Shown: positions 1 through 5,563 of the stretch, in pieces
Position numbering within the stretch: position 1 is the stretch's first letter
Layout of the letters: the number at the start of each line of letters is the position of its first letter
From: Bacillota bacterium
GTDB lineage: Bacteria > Vulcanimicrobiota > JAMDEM01
DNA length: 5,644 bases
NCBI GenBank assembly: GCA_023486985.1
Contig: JAMDEM010000061.1
Coordinates: 1-5,644 of the forward strand
Direction of reading: 5' to 3'
Position numbers and translations under genes: made by a program
The notes under the pieces: generated by a model
Database searches by the model: none
What the model saw: only the letters and a program-made list of their open reading frames with translations
What the model was told of the DNA's origin: nothing

Positions 1-134
1 AAAGAGTTCGATTTCCCATCTGATCGGACAAATCTGAGTAAGTGGTAAAAATAATATTTGGATAATTTTGGCACATTTTTTTCATCAAGATAATTCACTA
101 CTATGGAGCGAACAGATGGGAAATCGAACTCTTT
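1..134. repeat. Perfect 22-bp inverted repeat, 90-base spacer, at window edge
   Basis: Bases 1-22 are the exact reverse complement of 113-134 (arm begins aaagagttcgatttcccatc). After one mismatch (23 against 112), three more bases also pair (24-26 against 109-111). The left arm may continue beyond the window, so 22 is a minimum. Both arms lie inside the AT-rich reading frame. A chance match of this length in one spot is very unlikely. It could be a true inverted repeat, or a fold-back chimera at the end of a contig. Confidence 0.9.
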
Positions 135-653
135 TTTAAATTTGTCTAGCTTTTTGGGCAATTTGATATTTTTTACGGACTCCTCATATAATAAGCAAAT
201 TTCATCGAATAGAGGTATATTAATATTCTTCTGTTTGCAAAATTTATAGCATTGGTTAATGAAATTGTTGTAGGGATCTTTTTTAATTACTCTTGCAATA
301 AAAAAGAGATCCTGCCAAATTATTCTTTTAATTGCTTCTATTTCATCAACATTTTTTAGAAAAATTATTCTACAATAAATTTCCATTAAGCCCCTGATCA
401 GCGTGCGCAATATTTCAAGATACTTGGAGTCGTTTTTCTCCAAATTGTCAAGAATAAATTCCGATCTGAATTTAAAAAAATCGAGGGACTGAGACACGTA
501 ATCTAATTTTTTGGCACGAGGAAAAGCATCAACCAGTGGAATTTGGATGTTCCGAATTTTATTAATTGAATCAACTAATTTTTGCGAGAAAATATTACAT
601 TCTTTCTCAAATATTAAGGCAGTTCCAAAAGAAAAAAATTTTGGTTGAGACAT
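1..653 (-). CDS. Hypothetical protein, AT-rich, C-terminus cut off by window edge
   Basis: I read this frame directly by reverse-complementing 1-653: ATG at 653, then 217 codons with no stop up to the left edge. An in-frame TAG at 666-668 limits the start; no clear Shine-Dalgarno site precedes it. The protein begins MSQPKFFSFG and is rich in Lys, Ile, Phe and Asn. It looks soluble and mostly helical. A segment near residues 80-100 (LRTLIRGLMEIYCRIIFLKN) recalls the helix of DUF5677-like proteins of unknown function, but this is only an impression. There is no signal peptide and no catalytic motif I recognise. GC is about 31% in 1-240, well below the hyd operon, and A/T-ending codons dominate, so recent transfer or low expression is possible. 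The last seven or so residues fall in an inverted repeat and may be artefactual. Reality of the gene is fairly likely; the function is unknown. Confidence 0.62.
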   Translation of the reverse strand, partial: MSQPKFFSFGTALIFEKECNIFSQKLVDSINKIRNIQIPLVDAFPRAKKLDYVSQSLDFFKFRSEFILDNLEKNDSKYLEILRTLIRGLMEIYCRIIFLKNVDEIEAIKRIIWQDLFFIARVIKKDPYNNFINQCYKFCKQKNINIPLFDEICLLYEESVKNIKLPKKLDKFKKEFDFPSVRSIVVNYLDEKNVPKLSKYYFYHLLRFVRSDGKSNS

Positions 654-684
654 ATAGGTTTTTTTCTACAGCTTTTTATATAAA

Positions 685-702
685 CCTCCTGGTAACAGGA
701 GG
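685..702. terminator. Hairpin with 7-bp GC-rich stem, possible second terminator
   Basis: cctcctg (685-691) pairs with caggagg (696-702) across a four-base loop. Read on the minus strand it is followed by TTTATAT, a weak U-rich tail, so it could be a back-up terminator behind hydA. It also contains an AGGAGG sequence in the stem, but this sits more than 30 bases before the ATG at 653, too far to be that gene's ribosome site. It may instead be a structured leader of the left-hand gene. Confidence 0.4.
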
Positions 703-735
703 CGATTAAAAAACAACTGTTTTTATGGAAAGATA

Positions 736-760
736 AAGCCTCTTTAGCATAAAGAGGCTT
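736..760 (-). terminator. Probable terminator of the hyd operon
   Basis: aagcctcttta (736-746) and taaagaggctt (750-760) form a perfect 11-bp stem with a three-base loop. It lies 29 bases beyond the hydA stop in the direction of transcription. On the minus strand the stem is followed by TATCTTT, a short broken T-run, so intrinsic termination is plausible but not textbook. On the plus strand the hairpin is followed by gaaaaa, so it would not terminate there. Confidence 0.65.
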
Positions 761-789
761 GAAAAATTGGGATATCATACCTGCTTATT

Positions 790-2070
790 TTAATGCACCG
801 AGCAGGAAATGCACGGGTCATATGAGCGCACCAGCATTGAGCAGAGAAGCTCAAGTTTTTCATCCGTCATATTCTCGGCTGATGCAAATTTTTCCACAAG
901 ACTGCCCATGTCAAAATGAATGTTTGCATTGTTCTGCGTGGTAGGTATCACGCAGTCAGCTTTTACAATGTAGCCGTTCTTGTCGTATTCATAGCAATGG
1001 AATAAAATTCCGCGCGGTACTTCAACTGCCCCGACTCCGGTTCCGGCTTTAGCCTGCACCTTTTCCATTGTCTGGGTGGCAGGTTTCATTTTAACAATCT
1101 CATCAATAAGCCTTATCGAATCATGCGCCGCATGAACACATTCAATAAGCTGGGCAACATTATTCATGAACGGGTTGTGGCTAACAGGCGAAAGACCCAG
1201 TTCCTTTGCAATAGCTGCGGCAGCTGGATGAAGGAATTTATGGTTATTGTTAAAACGGGCAAGTGCTCCCACGGCATAAGAGGCGCGCGAGAACTTGCAC
1301 CATTTGGATGTGTTGTTTGGCGTAACATATTCATTGGTAACTTTCCGGTAATCGGCTTCAGGCATTTCCTTTCCGTCGCTTGATACTATGTTCCCTCCGA
1401 TAAAAGGATAATCTTTTTCTCCTTTTAATGAAACAAATTCGGTTTCCCTCACAAAATCAGGAATCTGGAAAGTTTTAAAAAGCTCAACCACTGCTTTCAT
1501 AGCCTCAAGAGACCCCTCAAGCTCGCCTTTTAAATCAAGCAGTTTTTGTTTGTCGGGCATAACCGCCACTCCGCCCACCTGGAGGGAAACGGGATGAGTG
1601 GTTCTTCCCGCCACGGCATCGCATATTCTGTTTCCCATACCTTTAAGGCGCTGAGCCAGGGCTACAATTTCGGGCTTTAAGTCCACAAGGGGTATGGCGC
1701 TCGGCAAGCCGACAAAATCAGGCGCAGCCAGGAAGAAGAGATGCAGAAAATGGCTCTGCAGAGTTTCTCCGTGTTTTGCAAGAAGTCTCAGTTTTTGCGC
1801 CGCCTCGGGGATGGTTATACCAAAGGCATTTTCCGTGGCTCTTATGCTTGCAAGGCAGTGGCCAATGGAGCATATTCCGCAAATCCTTGCAGTCAATATG
1901 CCGGCAGAGGTGTAGTGTTTGCCTTTCAGCATAAATTCAAAGTATCGCGGAGTTTCAACAACTTCCCAGCTTGCTTCTTTGAGGCTCCCGTTTTCAACTT
2001 TTACTTTTATATTCCCGTGTCCTTCAACCCGGGCAAGATGATGAACGTCAACATTTAAATTTGTTTTCAT
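790..2070 (-). CDS. hydA: Group 3b [NiFe] hydrogenase large (alpha) subunit
   Basis: This catalytic subunit carries the NiFe(CN)2CO centre that splits or forms H2, in a cytosolic HydABGD-type complex. The 426 residues match the usual family length. Visible motifs are RVEGH at 14-18 (E16 corresponds to the glutamate used for proton transfer), RICGICSIGH at 62-71 with ligands C64 and C67, and DPCISCSVH at 418-426 with ligands C420 and C423. There is no signal peptide. The start ATG overlaps the hydD stop (ATGA), and GGGAG lies seven bases upstream, so translation is probably coupled. It is the last gene of the operon. The stop follows H426 directly, so the C-terminal peptide normally cut off after nickel insertion is absent; even the very short extension I recall for the P. 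furiosus homologue is missing. The family call is very secure. Confidence 0.97.
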   Translation of the reverse strand: MKTNLNVDVHHLARVEGHGNIKVKVENGSLKEASWEVVETPRYFEFMLKGKHYTSAGILTARICGICSIGHCLASIRATENAFGITIPEAAQKLRLLAKHGETLQSHFLHLFFLAAPDFVGLPSAIPLVDLKPEIVALAQRLKGMGNRICDAVAGRTTHPVSLQVGGVAVMPDKQKLLDLKGELEGSLEAMKAVVELFKTFQIPDFVRETEFVSLKGEKDYPFIGGNIVSSDGKEMPEADYRKVTNEYVTPNNTSKWCKFSRASYAVGALARFNNNHKFLHPAAAAIAKELGLSPVSHNPFMNNVAQLIECVHAAHDSIRLIDEIVKMKPATQTMEKVQAKAGTGVGAVEVPRGILFHCYEYDKNGYIVKADCVIPTTQNNANIHFDMGSLVEKFASAENMTDEKLELLCSMLVRSYDPCISCSVH

Positions 2071-2834
2071 TTTTGTACTCCCATCGCTATGCCGTTAAAT
2101 CCGCCGAAGAAGCTCAGGCGCTCGTTAACTTCCTGTTCCGCAAACCCCCGTCTTCTGGCAATTTCAAAAAATTCATCATAATTAGGGTCAGCCGCCGGCC
2201 CGCGGCAGCCGTAACAGCCAAGTCCACCCGTGGGACATGGTGCACTGCATCCGGCTCTTGCAATGGGGCCAAGGCATAGCTGTCCTTTTTCAAACATGCA
2301 GACATTAAATTTTTGCTTGCATTCAACGCAGACAGGATAAACAGGAAAATTATAATTTATGTCCAGCAAAAGATGCTGGATAATGCGCTCGATTTCTTCC
2401 TTGTTGACGGGGCATCCGGGAATTTCCATATCAACAGGCACCACATCTTTTATAGCCCGGACAGGCATGCTGTCCTTTGGATAATTGCCGTATATTTCCC
2501 TGTTGGCGGTGGAAAGGTCGAATGCATTTTTCAGTTTATTAACTCCGCCGTAGCAGGCGCAGCAGCCAAGCGCAACAAGCACGCGGGCTTTCTCCCTTAT
2601 CTTTTTCAGCCGTTCTATCTCATCGCTTCTGCTTACTGCTCCCTCAATGAAAGCGATTTCATAATCATCGCTCTTTGCCGAGGAAACTTCCCGGAAGTTT
2701 ACTATTTCAACTGCCTTCAAAAAATCCACAAGGGTTTCTTCTTTGTTTGCAAGCTGAAGCTCACAGCCCTCACAGCTTGTAAAGTCGAAAACGGCAACTT
2801 TTGGTTTTGTTGGTTCTATACTAAGGTATCTCAT
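2067..2834 (-). CDS. hydD: Group 3b [NiFe] hydrogenase small (delta) subunit
   Basis: This subunit carries the FeS chain that moves electrons away from the NiFe site in HydA. Its 255 residues lack the Tat signal and membrane anchor of periplasmic hydrogenases, as expected for a cytosolic group 3 enzyme. The proximal cluster region shows CEGC (C21, C24), GCCACYGG (C91, C92, C94) and PGCP (C141). The C-terminal part holds eight further cysteines (C169, C172, C179, C187, C196, C200, C207, C210), enough for two more [4Fe-4S] clusters, which is the group 3b pattern. The ATG at 2834 is preceded by AGAGGGGG at a workable distance. The gene starts 12 bases after the hydG stop and overlaps hydA by four bases, so the two core subunits are probably made in equal amounts. 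It is also called HyhS or HoxY-like. Confidence 0.96.
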   Translation of the reverse strand: MRYLSIEPTKPKVAVFDFTSCEGCELQLANKEETLVDFLKAVEIVNFREVSSAKSDDYEIAFIEGAVSRSDEIERLKKIREKARVLVALGCCACYGGVNKLKNAFDLSTANREIYGNYPKDSMPVRAIKDVVPVDMEIPGCPVNKEEIERIIQHLLLDINYNFPVYPVCVECKQKFNVCMFEKGQLCLGPIARAGCSAPCPTGGLGCYGCRGPAADPNYDEFFEIARRRGFAEQEVNERLSFFGGFNGIAMGVQK

Positions 2835-2846
2835 AAAGCCCCCTCT

Positions 2847-3755
2847 TTAGATGGCTTCCTTTAAATTCATAACAGTCCAGTAGTCAAATACCGGTCCGTC
2901 AATGCAGGTATAGGTGGAGCCAATGTTGCAACGGCAGCATTTTCCCATGCCGCAGTGCATGCGCCTCTCAAGAGAAACAAACATCCTGTCCATGGGAACC
3001 CCTATTTTGCTCAAGTAGGCGCAGACAAACTTAAACATTACAGGAGGACCGCAGACAATCGCATAAGTTTCATGAGGGACAATTTCAATTTTGTCAAAAA
3101 GTTTGGTGATTAAACCCACATCCCCGGTCCATTTATCATCAGCCTTTTCAACGATAATATGAAGGTTAACGCCGTCTATGCGCCTCCACTGCTCATACTG
3201 ATAATCAAAAAGCAGCTGGGACGGATCCTTGGTGCCGTACATTATATCAACTTTGCGGTAGTCCGGACGGTTTTCGGTTACTGCAAAAATAGGCGCTCTT
3301 AAAGGCGCAAGGCCCAAGCCTCCGGCGATAAGCAGTATGTCATAGCCTTTCATTTTTTCCAGCGGAAAATGAGTGCCAAAGGGACCTCTTATGCCCACTA
3401 AAGCGCCGCGCTTGGCTTTGTGCAGAACTCCGGTAACAGTACCGGCTTTTCTGATGCAAAGCTCGATTAATCCTTTGTTTGAAGGGGAGCCTGATATTGA
3501 AATAGGAACTTCTCCGTAGCCCGGAACCTCAAGCATTACAAACTGTCCGGGAAGAAAGGTAAAACGCTCGCGCTCCGCCTCATCAAGGATTCTGAGATGG
3601 AAAAGTTTTTCCATGTCGGTAAGGGTTGTGATGCTTGATATTTCAGCCTTGAAGGTCTTGTCAGTGTGCTTCAATCGCCTGTGGCGGTTAAAGTCCACAG
3701 GCTGCTGGATTTCTCTTTCTTTCATGATGTCATAATGGTAAAGAGGGATTTTCAT
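2847..3755 (-). CDS. hydG: Sulfhydrogenase gamma subunit, FAD/NAD(P)/[2Fe-2S] electron transfer protein
   Basis: This is the diaphorase module, which exchanges electrons with NAD(P)(H). The 302 residues follow the ferredoxin reductase / PyrK-like plan: a flavin-binding barrel with PGQF (69-72) and PISIS (84-88), a nucleotide-binding domain with GGLGLAPLR (145-153) and CGPP (235-238), and a C-terminal [2Fe-2S] site with C268, C273, C276 and C284 before DGPVF. C274 is an extra cysteine next to this site. About 35 residues precede the flavin domain. I chose ATG at 3755 because GGAGG lies seven bases upstream and it meets the hydB stop as TAATG. An upstream in-frame ATG at 3845 would add 30 unlikely residues deep inside hydB. 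It should not be confused with the unrelated [FeFe]-hydrogenase maturase also named HydG. Preference for NADH or NADPH cannot be read by eye. Confidence 0.95.
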   Translation of the reverse strand: MKIPLYHYDIMKEREIQQPVDFNRHRRLKHTDKTFKAEISSITTLTDMEKLFHLRILDEAERERFTFLPGQFVMLEVPGYGEVPISISGSPSNKGLIELCIRKAGTVTGVLHKAKRGALVGIRGPFGTHFPLEKMKGYDILLIAGGLGLAPLRAPIFAVTENRPDYRKVDIMYGTKDPSQLLFDYQYEQWRRIDGVNLHIIVEKADDKWTGDVGLITKLFDKIEIVPHETYAIVCGPPVMFKFVCAYLSKIGVPMDRMFVSLERRMHCGMGKCCRCNIGSTYTCIDGPVFDYWTVMNLKEAI

Positions 3756-4795
3756 TATCTTTCCTCCATCTGGATATCCCGGATTATATCCGGCGGATTT
3801 ATTTCTGCCAGGCAAACCCTGCCGCAGCGGTTGCAGCCCACGCATTTGGGTTCATCGTATGATTCCACAAAACCGCGGTGCTGGTGGTAGTAACGGTATT
3901 TTAACCTGGTTTCCCTGTTGGGCCTGAAGTTGTGTCCGCCCGCTACTGTGGCAAAATCCACAAGATTGCATGAGTAAAGCTGCTTGACTTTTGCACCGCT
4001 CTTAAAGTCCATGGATACCCGTTCGGTAACGCCGTAGCAGTAGCAGGTGGGGCAGACCATGGAACAGCTTCCACAGCTTAAGCATTTCTGTCCCCATTTG
4101 TTCCACACTTTTGATTCAAATTCAAGGTCAAGCAGGTTTGGAAGATTTTGTACGTTTACATGGGTCTGAAAAGCATCGGAAATGCTCTTTCTCGTCAGTA
4201 GATATTTACGGGTGTCTTCTTCTGTAACATCTTTAGTTTTTACCTGCAAAAGCACTCTGTAGCCAAGGTCGGTGTTGATTGAAACAAAGTAGCGCTCGCC
4301 GAGGTCGGTAAGGAATAAATCAAAACCGTTATTTACTGTATCAGTTCCAAGAGAGCGGCAGAAACCGCCTTCGCAGGGCTCGTGGTCAATTCCTATAATA
4401 AACGCATTTTTCCGCCTTGCAATATAATAAGGGCTGGGGAAATTGTCGCGGGCAAGAACTTTGTCAAGTTTAAGCAGGGCGTGAATGTCGCAGGCATGAA
4501 GACCCAGCATTACTCTTGGCTCCTGCCGGTAGCGGATTTCCTGCTTCCAGTCTTTTTCATCGAAGCGGTAAGTGGAAAGGTTTTCTTTGTAGGGCAGAAA
4601 ATAGGTTTTGGCAGAGTATTGGGTTGTTTCGTAGGTTAGGTCTATTTCATCAAAACTTGTAACCGGCAGGTATTGATGTAAAGTTTTTCCCGTAACATTA
4701 ACGCCCACCTGTTTTGGCGCAATGACCTCATTTGACTGAAGAAGAATATTGACAAGGTTTTTGAATTCATCCTTGTCAAGAAGTTTAAATAGCAT
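3755..4795 (-). CDS. hydB: Sulfhydrogenase beta subunit, two-[4Fe-4S] electron transfer protein
   Basis: This iron-sulfur subunit connects HydD with the HydG module; in the P. furiosus enzyme the beta and gamma subunits form the part linked to sulfur reductase activity. It has 346 residues and no signal peptide. Two ferredoxin-type clusters sit near the C-terminus: C238, C241, C244 and C248 (then P-T-C-Y-C-Y, with C251 and C253), and C318, C321, C324 and C328. The N-terminal domain has the family landmarks GLHACDIHAL (98-107) and CEGGFC (141-146), whose cysteines may bind a further centre. ATG at 4795 follows AGGG by seven bases. It is the first gene of the operon and ends on the base where hydG starts. 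Homologues are also labelled HyhB or 4Fe-4S dicluster hydrogenase beta subunit. Confidence 0.94.
   Translation of the reverse strand: MLFKLLDKDEFKNLVNILLQSNEVIAPKQVGVNVTGKTLHQYLPVTSFDEIDLTYETTQYSAKTYFLPYKENLSTYRFDEKDWKQEIRYRQEPRVMLGLHACDIHALLKLDKVLARDNFPSPYYIARRKNAFIIGIDHEPCEGGFCRSLGTDTVNNGFDLFLTDLGERYFVSINTDLGYRVLLQVKTKDVTEEDTRKYLLTRKSISDAFQTHVNVQNLPNLLDLEFESKVWNKWGQKCLSCGSCSMVCPTCYCYGVTERVSMDFKSGAKVKQLYSCNLVDFATVAGGHNFRPNRETRLKYRYYHQHRGFVESYDEPKCVGCNRCGRVCLAEINPPDIIRDIQMEER
3763..3767 (-). promoter_or_regulatory. Ribosome binding site fixing the hydG start
   Basis: GGAGG lies seven bases before the ATG at 3755, inside the last codons of hydB. It is the best Shine-Dalgarno match in the operon and supports a 302-residue HydG over the longer frame opening at 3845. 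Confidence 0.85.
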
Positions 4796-4814
4796 CTTCT
4801 TACCCTAACCTTTC

Positions 4815-4824
4815 ATGCCGGCAT
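4815..4824. repeat. Perfect 10-bp palindrome in hydB leader
   Basis: atgccggcat is self-complementary and lies 20 to 29 bases before the hydB ATG, in a GC-rich island within AT-rich DNA. It falls between the predicted transcription start and the gene, a place where a repressor could act. A 10-bp palindrome can also occur by chance. Confidence 0.45.
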
Positions 4825-4830
4825 ACTTTA

Positions 4831-4855
4831 AAAAATTTCGGCACACAAAATTTTT
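4831..4855. repeat. AT-only stem-loop in hyd leader
   Basis: aaaaattt (4831-4838) pairs with aaattttt (4848-4855) around the nine-base loop cggcacaca. The stem has no GC pair, so as RNA it is weak; as DNA it could be bent or bound. It lies in the predicted 5' untranslated region of the hyd operon. Confidence 0.35.
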
Positions 4856-4870
4856 CTTGGCTGCAGATCC

Positions 4871-4944
4871 TGTCAATGCAATAAAATACAGCCCATGGAC
4901 ATACTAGTGAAAAACTTAACAAAAAAATAAAATTTTGTCAATGC
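4871..4944 (-). repeat. Nine-base direct repeat GCATTGACA upstream of hydB
   Basis: On the minus strand GCATTGACA occurs at 4944-4936 and again at 4879-4871, 65 bases apart. Each copy contains a perfect -35 hexamer. The first has a usable -10 at 17 bases; the second faces only AAATTT at that distance. They may be tandem promoters, or a shared binding site overlapping -35. Confidence 0.5.
4913..4941 (-). promoter_or_regulatory. Likely sigma70-type promoter of the hyd operon
   Basis: The minus strand carries TTGACA at 4941-4936, a 17-base spacer, and TAAGTT at 4918-4913. The -35 is a consensus match with ideal spacing; the -10 is weak (three of six). It would start transcription near 4906, giving a leader of about 110 bases before hydB. 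No second strong promoter was seen between the hyd genes. Confidence 0.6.
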
Positions 4945-4958
4945 TTCAAGGCGTTCTC

Positions 4959-4981
4959 AAACAATACACATGTATATGTTT
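4959..4981. promoter_or_regulatory. Imperfect dyad upstream of the hyd promoter
   Basis: On the plus strand 4959-4981 reads AAACA-ATACA-CA-TGTAT-A-TGTTT, two matching arms of ten bases with one unpaired base. It lies 18 to 40 bases upstream of the -35 hexamer and 7 bases after the stop of the neighbouring membrane protein gene. It could be an operator for an activator, or a weak AU-rich terminator of the upstream gene. It does not match the FNR or Rex consensus I know. Confidence 0.4.
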
Positions 4982-4987
4982 AATACA

Positions 4988-5317
4988 TTACCTGGAGCAT
5001 GCGTTTTTTATATTCTTCATTAAATCGCAGAAAAGGCAGGAAGAGAGAGGAATCTTAAAGATTTTTTTTAGCTGGTAGTGAATCTGTCCTCCCAAAAGCT
5101 GGCCCAGAAGAAAAGCTCCCGCTGTTACAGGAATTGTAATAAGATGCCAGCCGATTCCCGATAAGATACGAATGGTTATTATTACAGGAATGGGAATGTG
5201 AACGGAGAGGAACCATTGCCCGGAGAACCTGTTAACATTTGCTCTCCAGTACCCAAAGGGCAGGTTTAAAGCGAAAACTATAGCTGCTACTGTCCAGATG
5301 TTCATATGTGCTGTCAT
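4988..5317 (-). CDS. Small predicted membrane protein, unknown function
   Basis: This 109-residue protein has three likely membrane-spanning stretches (about 7-22, 36-55 and 57-77). Between the first two is a polar turn with NLPFGYWRANVNRFSGQWFL, whose Trp/Arg/Gly pattern looks conserved. After the last span comes a basic, cytoplasm-like tail (YQLKKIFK) and a cysteine-containing end, SCLFCDLM (C94, C97), then C107. I recall similar small proteins in diverse bacteria as conserved hypotheticals, but no known function. Neither possible start has a good Shine-Dalgarno site: ATG 5317 is used here, but M5 (ATG 5305, giving MNIWTV) is an equal candidate. It lies in the same direction as hydB, 192 bases upstream, with its own likely promoter, so it is probably not part of the hyd transcript unless there is read-through. 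Confidence 0.75.
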   Translation of the reverse strand: MTAHMNIWTVAAIVFALNLPFGYWRANVNRFSGQWFLSVHIPIPVIITIRILSGIGWHLITIPVTAGAFLLGQLLGGQIHYQLKKIFKIPLSSCLFCDLMKNIKNACSR

Positions 5318-5382
5318 CTTTGCACCAGAGGTTTGAAGTTTTTAGCAGCCTTCCCTGAAGGACTTGCTTTTTGTATATGTAA

Positions 5383-5411
5383 AGCTTATCAATTAATTTT
5401 AAATAAGTCAA
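5383..5411 (-). promoter_or_regulatory. Likely promoter of the small membrane protein gene
   Basis: The minus strand has TTGACT at 5411-5406, a 17-base spacer, and TAAGCT at 5388-5383. The layout is the same as for the hyd promoter, and the -10 (TAAGCT) resembles its TAAGTT. Transcription would begin near 5376, about 60 bases before the ATG. That leader holds a small hairpin, ccttc/gaagg at 5349-5361. An alternative -10 lies in the ACATATAC stretch just downstream. Confidence 0.5.
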
Positions 5412-5486
5412 ATCTTATTTTAAAAATGACAAAAACCAGCATTTTCGGACAGCCCGGCAAAATAAAATAATATGGGAAATTGCAAT

Positions 5487-5511
5487 TTAAGAAGGTTTAG
5501 GAGCTTCTTAA
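5487..5511. repeat. 8-bp stem-loop in right intergenic region
   Basis: ttaagaag (5487-5494) pairs with cttcttaa (5504-5511) around a nine-base loop, gtttaggag. Neither side is followed by a T-run, so it is not a standard terminator. Its role is unknown. Confidence 0.4.
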
Positions 5512-5549
5512 TCAGAATAAATTTTCATTAATAGGCCTTCAGAAAACTC

Positions 5550-5563
5550 GCTCTTTGAAAACT
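5550..5563 (+). promoter_or_regulatory. boxA-like antitermination motif
   Basis: GCTCTTTGAAAACT on the plus strand resembles boxA (E. coli form TGCTCTTTAACA) and the CTTTGAAAACT sequences in rRNA leaders and spacers of many bacteria. boxA is bound by NusB/NusE to prevent early termination of long untranslated RNAs, and it has also been reported in CRISPR leaders. If real, a non-coding transcript should run rightward out of the window. The evidence is one short motif. Confidence 0.35.

Noticed and set aside
685..760. tRNA or other structured RNA gene in the hairpin region
   Set aside because: The stems are two separate simple hairpins without a cloverleaf, acceptor stem or T-loop sequence.
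759..2279. Several plus-strand frames of 61-105 codons opposite hydA and hydD
   Set aside because: They lie antisense to well-supported genes with all catalytic motifs, have no recognisable products, and are expected shadows of a GC-moderate coding strand.
2313..2864. 183-codon plus-strand frame opposite hydD
   Set aside because: Although long, it is antisense to the hydrogenase small subunit, whose twelve conserved-pattern cysteines fix the true frame.
3756..3845. Longer N-terminus for HydG starting at ATG 3845
   Set aside because: It would lie 90 bases inside hydB, its 30 residues (MRGLQPLRQG...) are the out-of-frame reading of the HydB ferredoxin region, and the start at 3755 has a strong GGAGG and the TAATG junction.
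4382..4639. 85-codon plus-strand frame opposite hydB
   Set aside because: It is antisense to hydB and has no recognisable domain.
5426..5531. Two tiny plus-strand frames (14 and 19 codons)
   Set aside because: No ribosome binding sites, no promoter in a suitable place and no recognisable peptide features.
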